Shown: positions 1-7,982 of the stretch, piece after piece
How the letters are laid out: each line of letters begins with the position of its first letter
Numbering within the stretch: position 1 is the first letter of the stretch
Origin: Rhizobium terrae
Lineage (GTDB): Bacteria; Pseudomonadota; Alphaproteobacteria; Rhizobiales; Rhizobiaceae
Reading direction: 5' to 3'
Length of the DNA: 64,000 nucleotides
NCBI RefSeq assembly: GCF_003425685.1
Contig: NZ_QJKM01000009.1
Location: 186,001 to 250,000, forward strand
Position numbers and translations under genes: made by a program
The notes under the pieces: model-generated
Databases searched by the model: none
Told to the model about the DNA's origin: nothing
What the model saw: only the letters and a program-made list of their open reading frames with translations

Positions 1-1
1 G

Positions 2-76
2 CCCGGCCTGCCGCGGGTGCCGTCCGCCGAGCGGATTTTCCTCAATGAGGACGGTTTCGTGGAGGGGCTGTTCTGA
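2..76 (+). CDS. 3' end of an unidentified protein-coding gene (partial)
   Basis: The frame beginning at base 2 is open and reads 24 codons, ending ...RIFLNEDGFVEGLF before a TGA at 74-76. The mix of charged and hydrophobic residues looks like a genuine C-terminus. The rest of the gene lies left of the window, and I do not recognise the family from this tail. The next gene starts about 110 bases later on the same strand, so co-transcription is possible but not shown. Confidence 0.5.
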   Translation, partial: PGLPRVPSAERIFLNEDGFVEGLF

Positions 77-186
77 GGGCTTGGAGGCAAGCTCTTACAT
101 CGGCTGGAACCGAAACCCGCCCGCCGAATTGATGCTGCGCAGGAATGGCACGAAGCCGTTCATTTCATGTGCGTGGAGAGAGCCCG

Positions 187-450
187 ATGTCGATCGTATC
201 CCTGAAAATGCCCCTGATTGCATTCCTGGCAACGGCTGCCGCGCTGTCGGGCCAGTCCGTGGCCCGGGCCGCCGATCTCATGGAGGGATACCATTCCCAG
301 CGCGCCGCGATTTATCGCGAGCGTCCGCGGGTCGTCCGCACCACCTATATCCGGCGTGAAGTTCAGGAATGCCAGACCCTGAAGATCCGGGAATACGGCT
401 ACAAGAAGTTCGTCGATGTCTGCTTCCGGCCGTTCAGCCTTGCGCCGTAA
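187..450 (+). CDS. Small exported protein of unknown function
   Basis: An 87-residue protein. The ATG at 187 is preferred to upstream starts because GGAGAG lies about 7 bases before it and because a signal peptide then begins at once: a hydrophobic stretch at residues 8-25 ending in ARA before AD suggests signal peptidase I cleavage. The mature part is about 58 residues, rich in Arg and Tyr, with two Cys (in QECQT and DVCF) that could form a disulfide in the periplasm. Small proteins of this build are common in Rhizobiales, but I cannot name the family. It is probably periplasmic; no function is inferred. Confidence 0.7.
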   Translation: MSIVSLKMPLIAFLATAAALSGQSVARAADLMEGYHSQRAAIYRERPRVVRTTYIRREVQECQTLKIREYGYKKFVDVCFRPFSLAP

Positions 451-687
451 CGTAAGACCGGCGGGCTTGAAGCCGTCGCGTCCCGCATGTTAGGGATCGG
501 CCGTCGAAAAAGGCAGGGCCGGATATGGTAAGCACGGCCCCTTCCGCAAGGAAGCTCTGATCCGCATCCACGTTTCAGTGCATGTGAGAACCCGCGACGA
601 GAAACGGCGCATCCCGCGCCGCTCTCGGCGGATTCCGTGCGCCTTTTCGCAACGTTCCGCCGGGGATTACTCCGAAGGACGAATATC

Positions 688-1065
688 ATGCGAATGAACC
701 ATCTCGATCTCCATGTGCCTGACGTCGCGGCAACCAGCGCTTTTCTCGTCCGGCATTTCGGCCTCGCTCTGTACGAGATGCGCGGTGCGAACGGGCTCGC
801 CATCCTCGCGGACGATGCCGGGCTCGAAATCGTCATCAGCCGCCCCGTCGAAAAATTCGGCGGCGGCGAGCAACAGGCGCTCGGGCTCGTTACCTACCAT
901 ATCGGCTTCATCCAGGCGGAAAGAGCGGATGTCGATCGGCTGTACCGGGAACTTCAGGGCAGCGAGGCTGAACTCGTCGGCGAACCGCGCGAGATGCGCG
1001 GCGGTTATCTCTTTTATTGCCTGGCGCCGGGTCGAGTGATGATCGAAGTGGGGTGGCGCCCGTGA
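688..1065 (+). CDS. VOC (glyoxalase/bleomycin-resistance/dioxygenase) superfamily protein
   Basis: This 125-residue protein has the single-domain VOC layout: MRMNHLDLHVPDV at the N-terminus carries the first-strand His, a middle segment reads LVTYHIGF, and the C-terminus ends in VMIEVGW with the usual metal-ligand Glu. The ATG at 688 is chosen over an in-frame extension to 637 because it opens the family's first beta strand directly and follows GAAGGACGAA. VOC proteins act as lyases, isomerases or dioxygenases, or bind toxic compounds. The substrate cannot be read from sequence. The gene stands alone, convergent with the extensin-like gene. Confidence 0.8.
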   Translation: MRMNHLDLHVPDVAATSAFLVRHFGLALYEMRGANGLAILADDAGLEIVISRPVEKFGGGEQQALGLVTYHIGFIQAERADVDRLYRELQGSEAELVGEPREMRGGYLFYCLAPGRVMIEVGWRP

Positions 1066-1129
1066 AAGTGCGTTACCCCGAGTTTCCTGAATTATCCGGC
1101 CATCCCATCTCTGCGGTCGGGTCGCCGCA

Positions 1130-1180
1130 TATGTCCTTCTCCTCGCCCGCGGGGAGAAGGTGCCGGCAGGTGAATGAGGG
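1130..1180. repeat. RIME-like intergenic palindrome
   Basis: CCTTCTCC (1135-1142) and GGAGAAGG (1153-1160) form an 8-bp stem, followed by TGCCGGCAGGTGAATGAGGG. I recognise this arrangement (stem, then a CCGGCAG/GATGAGGG tail) as the short palindromic repeat scattered between genes in Rhizobium-type genomes. It lies between two convergent genes and may form a hairpin in both transcripts. A related copy with a similar tail lies near 30.2 kb. Confidence 0.55.
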
Positions 1181-1213
1181 AAGTTCGCCGATGCCGAGGG
1201 ATGGAACGATTTC

Positions 1214-2479
1214 CTACCGGCAATACCGATATCCACCCTTCCGCTCCAGCACGTCCAAATGCAGATGGGTCTCATGGGCCGCATCGCTGCCCGGCGACAG
1301 GACGGTGGTGAAGTGCAGGCAGGCGCCGGCGGTGGCAGTGCGCTGGAAGGCGCCTTCCAGCGTCGAATCCTCCGTTCGCGGCTTCATCTCCATCTTCTCG
1401 CCATTGTCGAGCCTGAAGGCCGCGACATCGAAGGCGTTGCCGCGAGCGTGTTCGGAAATCTTGCCGGTCGAGGCGCTGTTGCGGAGCCGGCAGGAGTAGG
1501 TGGAGCCCGGCACGAGGCCGACGATCCGGCGGCCCGGCATGGCGATGTTCAGTGCCGGCTGAACGGTGTCCTTCAGCCAGTGGGCCATGGTCAGCGCCGT
1601 CTTGCAGCGCATCGTCGCGCCGCCGAGCTCGACGCCGGGCAGCACTTCGGCCACGTCGATCGGGTGTTCGATGCCGCAGCCGTCGCCGTCGTCGATCGGG
1701 TCGGTCGGCTCGAACTTGGCGCCGAGCGCCGTGAGGCCGGCAAGGCAGGCCTTCAGTTCCTCCGGATCCTCCTTGACGAGGGGAGGCGGGGGTGGAGGAG
1801 GCGGTGTCCCGGCGGTCTCTTCCTCCTTTTCCTTGCCGTCGGGTTTGGGGCCGTCATCCGTCGCGGCGGTTGCCGGCTGGCCGGGAGCGGGATTTTCCTC
1901 CGGCTTCCGTTGAGGGGTCGGGACTTCGGAGATGGCTGGCGGATTGGCCTGAACGTCCGAAGCTCTTGAGGCGGGCGCTTGTGCATCCTGTTTGGGATCT
2001 TCCCCGCCCTTCGAGGCCGGCTGCGGGGACTCATGGGGCTGCTGCCGTTCGGCCTGTGCAGCGCGTGTTCCTGCCGGCTTTTCGCCACTCGGCTTCTCCG
2101 CGGCTGCACCGCCGGCGATGCCCTGATCTTTTGCAAGATCGCCATTTGCCTGATCGTCTCTGGCCATTTCGTGATGCGGCTGTCCCAAGGGCGCGGTTTC
2201 GCCTGCCGGTACCGGTCCGGCCGGCTTCGGCAAGGGTATGGGAACGTTCGCCACTGCCGGTGGTTGGGGTGTCGCATCGCGTCCCTGCGGTGGCCGGGAT
2301 GCGCGGCGGTGGGCGGTTGAACGTTTCTGCCCCCCAGACCCATCGAGGAGCCGGGTTAGGAAGTTCGCTTCCACGACATCGGCCGGCTGCGCGCGCGGCA
2401 CCGGCCTCGCGGGCGGCGGCGTCGCACCGAGCAGAAGGGGCGCGCTCATCGCGATCAGGCAAAGGGCCCGTTTCATCAT
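1214..2479 (-). CDS. Exported extensin-like C-terminal domain protein
   Basis: This 421-residue protein starts at the ATG at 2479, preceded by AAGGAGG at 5 bases; a second ATG follows at 2476. Residues 1-20 form a signal peptide. A long low-complexity Pro/Ala/Glu linker follows, including a run of eight prolines. The last 190 or so residues match the bacterial extensin-like_C family, with SEHARGNAFDVAAF, HETHLHLD and a closing Tyr-Arg-Tyr-Cys-Arg. The spaced His/Asp pattern recalls M15/M74-type zinc peptidases that trim peptidoglycan; that enzymatic role is inference. It is probably periplasmic or wall-associated, with the linker spanning the murein. It is divergent from the trp leader. Confidence 0.85.
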   Translation of the reverse strand: MMKRALCLIAMSAPLLLGATPPPARPVPRAQPADVVEANFLTRLLDGSGGQKRSTAHRRASRPPQGRDATPQPPAVANVPIPLPKPAGPVPAGETAPLGQPHHEMARDDQANGDLAKDQGIAGGAAAEKPSGEKPAGTRAAQAERQQPHESPQPASKGGEDPKQDAQAPASRASDVQANPPAISEVPTPQRKPEENPAPGQPATAATDDGPKPDGKEKEEETAGTPPPPPPPPLVKEDPEELKACLAGLTALGAKFEPTDPIDDGDGCGIEHPIDVAEVLPGVELGGATMRCKTALTMAHWLKDTVQPALNIAMPGRRIVGLVPGSTYSCRLRNSASTGKISEHARGNAFDVAAFRLDNGEKMEMKPRTEDSTLEGAFQRTATAGACLHFTTVLSPGSDAAHETHLHLDVLERKGGYRYCR

Positions 2480-2579
2480 CCTGGCCTCCTTGATGCCCCA
2501 TGCCGGATGTCCCAGGGGGGGTGCGCAGAGGCAACGCATTTGCCCCGGTTTTGGTCGCACGACGCCGCAAGAAATTCGC

Positions 2580-2609
2580 TTGCGCGGATTTCAATCCCAC
2601 GCTAACAAT
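2580..2609 (+). promoter_or_regulatory. Predicted sigma70-type promoter of trpL-trpE(G)
   Basis: TTGCGC (2580-2585) and TAACAAT (2603-2609) are 17 bases apart. Seven bases after the -10 box comes the A of the trpL ATG at 2617, so transcription would begin on or next to the start codon. In Sinorhizobium meliloti the trp leader is reported to start at its AUG, which fits. Confidence 0.6.
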
Positions 2610-2616
2610 TCGGCCC

Positions 2617-2673
2617 ATGACGAACTTGATGAACATCGCTAACTGGTGGCCGGCACGCATCACGCGGCCTTGA
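2617..2673 (+). CDS. trpL: trp operon leader peptide (TrpL)
   Basis: The 18-codon frame [18 protein letters not shown] holds two adjacent Trp codons and lies 100 bases upstream of trpE(G), just before an intrinsic terminator. Ribosome stalling at the Trp pair under Trp shortage would expose the antiterminator. No Shine-Dalgarno precedes either in-frame ATG (2617 or 2629), which agrees with leaderless translation from 2617. The S. meliloti homologue peTrpL is 14 residues and also acts in trans. This peptide differs in sequence and in having two rather than three Trp, so a trans role here is inference only. Confidence 0.8.
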   Translation: MTNLMNIANWWPARITRP

Positions 2674-2699
2674 CCAGTCATGTCCATCGACTAGACGCA

Positions 2700-2729
2700 A
2701 AGCCGCCCGAAAACCGAGGCGGCTTTTTT
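2700..2729 (+). terminator. Intrinsic terminator of the trp attenuator
   Basis: AAGCCGCC (2700-2707) pairs perfectly with GGCGGCTT (2718-2725) across a 10-base loop, and six T (2724-2729) follow. It lies between trpL and trpE(G). Confidence 0.9.
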
Positions 2730-2773
2730 GTTGGTCGCGCAAGGAACCCGGGCAAACCAGATCGGAGAGGGTA

Positions 2774-4963
2774 ATGGTAACGATCATTCGGGATGACGGT
2801 TCGGAGACCTACGAGACGAGGGGCGGGATCACCGTCAGCCGGCAACGGCGGGCGGCGGATTACGCGACCGCCATCTCTTCCTATGTCGATCGCCTCGACG
2901 AACGGCGCGGCGCGGTGTTTTCCTCGAATTACGAGTATCCGGGCCGTTATACCCGCTGGGATACGGCGATCGCCGATCCGCCGCTCGGTATCTCCTCGCA
3001 TGGTCGCAAGGTGTGGATCGAGGCCTATAACGAACGCGGCGAAGTGCTGCTGGGTTTCGTCGCCGAGAGGCTGAAGACGGCGGCGGACCTGACGCTCGGC
3101 GACCTGACCAAGCGGCGCCTGGACCTCACCGTCAACGAGCCGACCCGGGTTTTCACCGAGGAAGAGCGCTCCAAGATGCCGACGGTGTTTACCGTGCTGC
3201 GCGCCGTGGTCGATCTCTTCCACTCGGACGCGGATTCGGCGATCGGCCTGTTCGGCGCTTTCGGTTACGATCTGGCCTTCCAGTTCGACGCGATCAAGCT
3301 CTCCATGGAGCGTCCGGAAGACCAGCGCGACATGGTGCTGTACTTGCCGGACGAAATCCTGGTCGTGGACCACCATGCGGCCAAGGCCTGGATCGATCGG
3401 TACGACTTTTCGAGAGACGGCGTGACGACCGAAGGCAAGTCGGCCGAGATCGCGTCCGATCCGTTCAGGCGCACCGACACGATCCCGCCGAAGGGCGACC
3501 ACAAGCCCGGCGAATATGCGCAACTCGTCACGAAGGCGAAGGAAAGTTTTCGGCGCGGCGACCTTTTCGAAGTGGTGCCCGGCCAGAAGTTCATGGAACG
3601 CTGCGACTCGAGGCCTTCCGAGATCTCCAACCGGCTGAAGGCGATCAATCCGTCGCCCTATTCCTTCTTCATCAATCTCGGCGATCAGGAATATTTGGTC
3701 GGCGCTTCGCCCGAAATGTTCGTGCGGGTCTCCGGCCGGCGCATCGAGACCTGCCCGATTTCCGGGACGATCAAACGCGGCGAGGACGCGATCTCCGATT
3801 CCGAGCAGATCCTGAAGCTCCTGAATTCCAAGAAGGACGAGTCCGAACTCACTATGTGCTCGGATGTCGACCGCAACGATAAGTCGCGCGTCTGCGAACC
3901 GGGCTCGGTCAAGGTGATCGGCCGCCGGCAGATCGAGATGTATTCGCGGCTCATCCACACCGTCGACCATATCGAAGGCCGCCTGCGGCCGGACATGGAC
4001 GCCTTCGACGGCTTCCTGAGCCACGCCTGGGCGGTGACGGTCACGGGCGCGCCGAAACTCTGGGCGATGCGCTTCATCGAGAACCACGAGAAGAGCCCGC
4101 GCGCCTGGTATGGCGGGGCGATCGGCATGGTGGGCTTCAACGGCGACATGAACACGGGCTTGACGCTGCGCACCATCCGGATCAAGGACGGCATTGCAGA
4201 GGTGAGGGCAGGAGCAACGCTTTTGAACGACAGCGATCCCCATGAGGAAGAGGCCGAGACCGAACTCAAGGCATCGGCGATGATTGCCGCCATTCGCGAC
4301 GCGCGTTCCGGCAATACAGGCAAGGTCGGCCGCGACGTGGCCCGCGTCGGGCTCGGCGTCAAGATCCTGCTGGTCGACCACGAGGACAGTTTCGTCCACA
4401 CGCTCGCCAACTATTTCCGCCAGACGGGGGCCACGGTTTCGACCGTACGCAGCCCGGTGCCGGAGGAGGTTTTCGACCGCTTCGATCCGGATCTCGTGGT
4501 GCTCTCGCCCGGTCCCGGCAATCCCAAGGACTTCGACTGCAAGGCGACGATCAAGACGGCGCGGGCGAAAAACCTGCCGATCTTCGGCGTTTGCCTCGGC
4601 CTGCAGGCTCTCGCGGAAGCCTATGGCGGCGAGCTTCGCCACCTGGCGCTGCCGATGCACGGCAAGCCGTCGCGCATCCGCGTGCTAGAGCCGGGCATCG
4701 TCTTCTCGGGCCTTGCCAAGGAAGTGACTGTCGGCCGCTACCATTCGATCTTCGCCGATCCGAAGACGCTGCATCCGGATTTCATCATCACGGCGGAAAG
4801 CGAGGACGGCACGATCATGGGCATCGAGCATGCCAGGGAACCGATTGCGGCGGTGCAGTTCCATCCGGAATCGATCATGACGCTCGGCGGCGACGCCGGC
4901 ATGCGGATGATCGAGAACGTCGTGGCGCATCTTTCAAAGAAACGCGAAACGAAGGCGGCATAG
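2774..4963 (+). CDS. trpE: Fused anthranilate synthase TrpE(G)
   Basis: This 729-residue protein joins the chorismate-binding synthase (residues about 30-505) to a class I glutamine amidotransferase (about 528-725). It converts chorismate and glutamine to anthranilate, the first committed step to tryptophan. The synthase half shows GASPEMF near residue 309, [21 protein letters not shown] and [13 protein letters not shown]. The amidotransferase half shows LSPGPGNP, nucleophile Cys in GVCLGLQA near residue 606, and HPES near 696. GGAGAGG lies 5 bases before ATG 2774. Where E. coli TrpE has its LLES Trp-binding motif, this protein reads [11 protein letters not shown]; Trp feedback inhibition is nevertheless reported for the rhizobial enzyme. 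Transcription is controlled by the attenuator upstream. Confidence 0.97.
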   Translation: MVTIIRDDGSETYETRGGITVSRQRRAADYATAISSYVDRLDERRGAVFSSNYEYPGRYTRWDTAIADPPLGISSHGRKVWIEAYNERGEVLLGFVAERLKTAADLTLGDLTKRRLDLTVNEPTRVFTEEERSKMPTVFTVLRAVVDLFHSDADSAIGLFGAFGYDLAFQFDAIKLSMERPEDQRDMVLYLPDEILVVDHHAAKAWIDRYDFSRDGVTTEGKSAEIASDPFRRTDTIPPKGDHKPGEYAQLVTKAKESFRRGDLFEVVPGQKFMERCDSRPSEISNRLKAINPSPYSFFINLGDQEYLVGASPEMFVRVSGRRIETCPISGTIKRGEDAISDSEQILKLLNSKKDESELTMCSDVDRNDKSRVCEPGSVKVIGRRQIEMYSRLIHTVDHIEGRLRPDMDAFDGFLSHAWAVTVTGAPKLWAMRFIENHEKSPRAWYGGAIGMVGFNGDMNTGLTLRTIRIKDGIAEVRAGATLLNDSDPHEEEAETELKASAMIAAIRDARSGNTGKVGRDVARVGLGVKILLVDHEDSFVHTLANYFRQTGATVSTVRSPVPEEVFDRFDPDLVVLSPGPGNPKDFDCKATIKTARAKNLPIFGVCLGLQALAEAYGGELRHLALPMHGKPSRIRVLEPGIVFSGLAKEVTVGRYHSIFADPKTLHPDFIITAESEDGTIMGIEHAREPIAAVQFHPESIMTLGGDAGMRMIENVVAHLSKKRETKAA

Positions 4964-4964
4964 A

Positions 4965-5465
4965 ATGCTCGAAAAAATTGCGATCGTGCCCATCCGCGAG
5001 GAGCATATCGAGAGTTTTCGCAAGGCGCTCGACACGGTGTCGCGCGAACGAAAATACCTGAGCTTTCTGGAGGCGCCGCCGATCGACGACGTGCGGCCCT
5101 TCGTGCAGGACATGATCGCGAACGGCCATCCGCAGGTCGTGGCGATGGTGGACGCCAAGGTGGTCGGCTGGTGCGACATCCGCCGCAATTCGCGGCCGGT
5201 CCATGCCCATTGCGGTACGCTCGGCATGGGCATCGTTCCCGGCTATCGCGACAAGGGGCTCGGCACCCGATTGATCACGGCGACTCTGGAAGCCGCACGA
5301 AAGCTCGGCCTCCATCGCGTCGAACTGCATGTGCATGCGGACAACCCGAGAGCGATCGCGCTTTATGAAAAAGTCGGCTTCGTGCGCGAAGGCGTGGCGC
5401 GCGATGCGGTGAAGATCGACGGTCGCTTCATCGACAGCATCGGCATGGCGGTTGTCTTCGGATAG
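4965..5465 (+). CDS. GNAT-family N-acetyltransferase
   Basis: This 166-residue GNAT protein begins one base after the trpE(G) stop codon, so it is very probably co-transcribed and translationally coupled. The acetyl-CoA-binding motif A reads GLGTRLITATLEAARKLG, preceded by GMGIVPGYRDK, and motif B contains NPRAIALYEKVGF. The layout resembles the L-amino-acid or phosphinothricin acetyltransferase subgroup. The acceptor is unknown. Its position after trpE(G) might suggest an amino-acid or amine acceptor, but that is weak inference. Confidence 0.85.
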   Translation: MLEKIAIVPIREEHIESFRKALDTVSRERKYLSFLEAPPIDDVRPFVQDMIANGHPQVVAMVDAKVVGWCDIRRNSRPVHAHCGTLGMGIVPGYRDKGLGTRLITATLEAARKLGLHRVELHVHADNPRAIALYEKVGFVREGVARDAVKIDGRFIDSIGMAVVFG

Positions 5466-5496
5466 GCCGTCGGTAAGATGAAGCCGGCCATGCGGC

Positions 5497-5805
5497 CTAG
5501 AAGATCATCATGACCGCTCCGCCGAGTATGGCGGAGCCGGCAAACGATGCCGCGGGAAGGAACCACGCAGGCCAATGCCAGCGGGGCTCGACGCCGAAGG
5601 TCGCCTCTATGGCGTCGCGGGCGACACCGGCCTGCGCAAGCGCGCGGCGCAGTGCCGGCGTTCCCTCGATCTCGGCATCTGCCACCTTTACCTCCAGTCC
5701 CCGATCGAGGCAGAGGCTCGTCTTGACGCGGAAACGATTTGCGCCGAGCCTCCGAACGATCACGCGCTGGATGGTTTCCGGATCCACATCGACGAAAAAG
5801 GTCAT
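5497..5805 (-). CDS. Small membrane-anchored conserved protein
   Basis: This 102-residue protein starts at ATG 5805, with GGAGG 11 bases upstream. It opens MTFFVDVDPETIQRV, has a hydrophilic body of about 75 residues, and ends in a hydrophobic segment (about residues 79-102, with Gly-rich AGSAILGGA) that should be one transmembrane helix with a free C-terminus. I do not recognise a named family. It is divergent from the CDF transporter, with a 265-base intergenic region holding the CDF promoter and hairpin. Confidence 0.65.
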   Translation of the reverse strand: MTFFVDVDPETIQRVIVRRLGANRFRVKTSLCLDRGLEVKVADAEIEGTPALRRALAQAGVARDAIEATFGVEPRWHWPAWFLPAASFAGSAILGGAVMMIF

Positions 5806-5940
5806 CGCGGCAAATTCCTCCCTTACGCTTTTAGTTTTCTCTAATTTATATCGTTTGGCGGGTGTTGTCTGCATTTCGGAGATCAGCCTTAAAGAGAGGT
5901 TGGCTTCATCCGAACGGCTGCGACGGGACGGGCACGGCCT

Positions 5941-5969
5941 TTGACAAATGGGCGCATCTGAGGCATATA
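5941..5969 (+). promoter_or_regulatory. Predicted promoter of the CDF-queF operon
   Basis: A perfect TTGACA (5941-5946) stands 17 bases before CATATA (5964-5969), the best sigma70-like match noticed in the window. The start point would fall near 5976, only about five bases before the large hairpin at 5981. Confidence 0.6.
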
Positions 5970-5980
5970 CCCCGGCGAAC

Positions 5981-6021
5981 CGAAACCGCCGGAGCGAGAC
6001 GATCTCGCTCCGGCGGTTTCG
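5981..6021. promoter_or_regulatory. Perfect 19-bp hairpin in the 5' leader of the CDF-queF mRNA
   Basis: Bases 5981-5999 and 6003-6021 are exact reverse complements of 19 bases with a CGA loop; the left arm begins CGAAACCGCCGGAG. With the predicted start near 5976, the RNA would open with this stem. CCGTTTTGG follows, a short U run that could make it a weak terminator. A regulatory 5' structure or a DNA-binding palindrome are the alternatives. It does not resemble the yybP-ykoY manganese riboswitch. Confidence 0.6.
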
Positions 6022-6070
6022 CCGTTTTGGGACTTGGGTTCTGCAAATCATTCGCACGCGCAAAAAGGAA

Positions 6071-6991
6071 ATGGTCGTGGCGAGAGATGAGAAGATGGTC
6101 GAACGGCTGGCCTTCTGGGGCATTCCGGTATCGATCGGGGTGATCGCGCTGAAGTTGCTGGCCTGGTGGGTGACGGGCTCGGTCGCGCTGCTTTCCGACG
6201 GGCTGGAATCGCTCGTCAACGTGGCGGCCGCCATGATCGCCTATTTCGTCATCCGTTATGCGCAGCGGCCCGCCGACCACGATCACCAGTTCGGCCACCA
6301 CAAGGCGGAATATATCTCGGCCGTGCTTGAGGGCATGCTGATCGTCGCCGCGGCAATGCTGATCATCAACGAGGCCTGGCAGGGACTCGTGTCGCCGAAA
6401 CTGCCGGAGGTGCCGGTTCTCGGCCTCGGCATCAACGCCGTCGCCACCGCCGTCAATTTCGTCTGGGCGCGCAAGCTCATCAAGGAAGGCGGAAGACATC
6501 GGTCGCCGGCCATGCAGGCGGACGGCCAGCACATCATGTCGGATGTTGTGACTTCGGCGGGCGTTTTCGTCGGCCTCATCCTGGCAATCTGGACGGGCAA
6601 CCCGATCCTCGACCCGGTACTTGCCATCCTGGTGGCCGGCAACATCATCTGGCAGGGTTACAAGGTCATCTCCCATTCGCTCGGCGGGCTGATGGACCGG
6701 GCGCTGGAGCCCGACGAGGAGGCGGCGGTACGCGAGGCGATCGCCGCCCATTCCGGTGGCGCACTCGGCGTGCACGACCTCAAATCGCGCCGGGCGGGGG
6801 CAGTGGCCTTCATCGATTTCCACCTCGTCGTGCCGGCGGCGATGAGTGTCGAAGAGGCGCACGGCATCTGTGACCGCTTGGAAGATGCGATCAAAGAGAT
6901 TATTCCCGGCGCCACGTTGGCGATCCATGTGGAGCCGGAGAGCGAAAATCCGCATGGCCAGAAGGTAGACGTCGAAGGAACAGGCAAATGA
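6071..6991 (+). CDS. Cation diffusion facilitator (CDF) metal exporter
   Basis: This 306-residue protein has the CDF plan: six membrane helices in the first 200 or so residues and a cytoplasmic C-terminal domain ending in [11 protein letters not shown]. It should export a divalent metal in exchange for protons. The TM5 site is canonical HxxxD (H154, D158). The TM2 site reads E46-x3-N50 (LESLVN) instead of the DxxxD or HxxxD usual for Zn/Fe exporters. [11 protein letters not shown] loop follows TM2. ATG 6071 follows AAGGAA closely; GTG 6077 is an alternative with better spacing. The ATG of queF overlaps its stop. Rhizobial EmfA-type Mn/Fe exporters are a possible relative, not proven. Confidence 0.9.
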   Translation: MVVARDEKMVERLAFWGIPVSIGVIALKLLAWWVTGSVALLSDGLESLVNVAAAMIAYFVIRYAQRPADHDHQFGHHKAEYISAVLEGMLIVAAAMLIINEAWQGLVSPKLPEVPVLGLGINAVATAVNFVWARKLIKEGGRHRSPAMQADGQHIMSDVVTSAGVFVGLILAIWTGNPILDPVLAILVAGNIIWQGYKVISHSLGGLMDRALEPDEEAAVREAIAAHSGGALGVHDLKSRRAGAVAFIDFHLVVPAAMSVEEAHGICDRLEDAIKEIIPGATLAIHVEPESENPHGQKVDVEGTGK

Positions 6992-7452
6992 CGATGACGG
7001 ATGTCAGCGGGCTCTCGCAGCTCGGATCCCAGGTTGAATCTCCGAAAAGCCCCGAGGAGGCCGTGCTGGAAAAGGTGCCGAACGGCAACCAGGGCACGGA
7101 TTACGTGGTGCGCTTCACCGCACCTGAATTCACCTCGCTCTGCCCGATGACCGGCCAGCCGGATTTCGCGCATATCGTGATCGATTACATTCCGGACGGC
7201 TTTCTGGTGGAATCGAAGTCGCTGAAGCTCTTCCTGCATTCGTTCCGCAACCATGGCGCCTTCCACGAGGACTGCTCGATCTACATCGCCAAGCGGATCG
7301 TCGACCTGCTCGATCCGAAATGGCTCCGGATCGGCGCCTATTGGTATCCGCGCGGCGGCATTCCGATCGACGTCTTCTGGCAAACGGGCGAGGCACCGGC
7401 CGGCGTATGGCTGCCCGAACAGGGGGTGGCGACGTATAGGGGACGTGGGTGA
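6988..7452 (+). CDS. queF: NADPH-dependent 7-cyano-7-deazaguanine reductase QueF
   Basis: QueF reduces the nitrile preQ0 to the amine preQ1 in queuosine synthesis, a wobble-base modification of tRNA. The 154-residue length fits the short, unimodular (Bacillus-type) form. Thioimide-forming Cys52 and Asp59 sit in [11 protein letters not shown], and the family motif ESKSLKL is at 75-81. Its ATG overlaps the CDF stop codon by 4 bases (ATGA), so the two genes are translationally coupled. An in-frame ATG at 6994 is an alternative start. The coupling to a metal exporter is conserved in rhizobia as far as I recall, but its reason is unclear. Confidence 0.95.
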   Translation: MTMTDVSGLSQLGSQVESPKSPEEAVLEKVPNGNQGTDYVVRFTAPEFTSLCPMTGQPDFAHIVIDYIPDGFLVESKSLKLFLHSFRNHGAFHEDCSIYIAKRIVDLLDPKWLRIGAYWYPRGGIPIDVFWQTGEAPAGVWLPEQGVATYRGRG

Positions 7453-7659
7453 GGCGGCGGGCTCGAGCCGGAGAAAAAGAGCGTCTTCTCAGCCCCGACC
7501 TCGCGCAGCGATACCGTCCCGGACGACCTGGCCTCGGGTCAATCGTCTTTGTGCGTTGCACTTTGCTGTCTTCGGTAATACATTAACCGCGCGGAAACTA
7601 TAAAATTGCAGGCATAGTCGTACGATATTTTGAAGTGATTGCACCTTCGGGAAACTGTC

Positions 7660-7860
7660 ATGCGTGCTGAAATTCGCTCCAAGCTGATCGAATCCGCCTC
7701 TTACGATGAAGAGGGGAAGTTCCTTTGCCTTTACATGACCAATGGCGAACGCCGAGAATTCGGCCAGGTGCCCAAGGTCATATTCGAAGCGCTGATCACG
7801 GCGAAGTCGCCGGGCCAGTACTATTTCAACGAAATCCGTCATCACTTTCCGATGCGGTGA
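7660..7860 (+). CDS. KTSC domain protein
   Basis: This 66-residue protein matches the small KTSC domain: SKLIESASYDEE, LYMTNGERREFGQVP and SPGQYYFNEIRHHF follow the family pattern of two strands, a VP turn and a SxGxYFNxxIR end. The start at ATG 7660 is chosen because it begins just before the domain; no strong Shine-Dalgarno is visible. In other proteins KTSC occurs as a C-terminal domain of a lysyl-tRNA synthetase-like family, and its function is not established. The 200-base gap upstream is A+T-richer and may hold its promoter. Confidence 0.75.
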   Translation: MRAEIRSKLIESASYDEEGKFLCLYMTNGERREFGQVPKVIFEALITAKSPGQYYFNEIRHHFPMR

Positions 7861-7982
7861 CCTGGATATCGGAAAGCGGTTGGCTGAAGCCGGTTGTCTA
7901 GCCGATCGTGAAGAAAATCGACAGCGCACAGCGTGCCACACTCTAAGGCGAGGCGCACCCGCAAGCCGACGCTCAACTGCGG

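Larger units (their letters stand above)
2617..2730 (+). ncRNA. trp attenuator RNA (rnTrpL-like)
   Basis: The terminated leader would be about 113 nt. Bases 2643-2652 (CTGGTGGCCG, including the Trp codons) can pair with 2665-2677 (CGGCC, a three-base bulge, then ACCAG) as stem 1:2. GCGGCCTT at 2664-2671 can pair, with one bulge, with AAGCCGC at 2700-2706 as the antiterminator. That same AAGCCGC otherwise pairs with GCGGCTT at 2719-2725 in the terminator. Three mutually exclusive stems are the hallmark of Trp attenuation. In S. meliloti the equivalent released RNA, rnTrpL, acts as a base-pairing sRNA. Confidence 0.75.

Noticed and set aside
2678..4660. Long minus-strand open frame opposite trpE(G)
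   Set aside because: It mirrors the trpE(G) codon pattern, has Arg/His/Asp-rich low-complexity content typical of antisense frames in G+C-rich DNA, and shows no known domain or ribosome site.
5976..6070. yybP-ykoY type manganese riboswitch before the CDF gene
   Set aside because: The leader is too short and consists of one perfect hairpin, without the conserved internal loops of that riboswitch.
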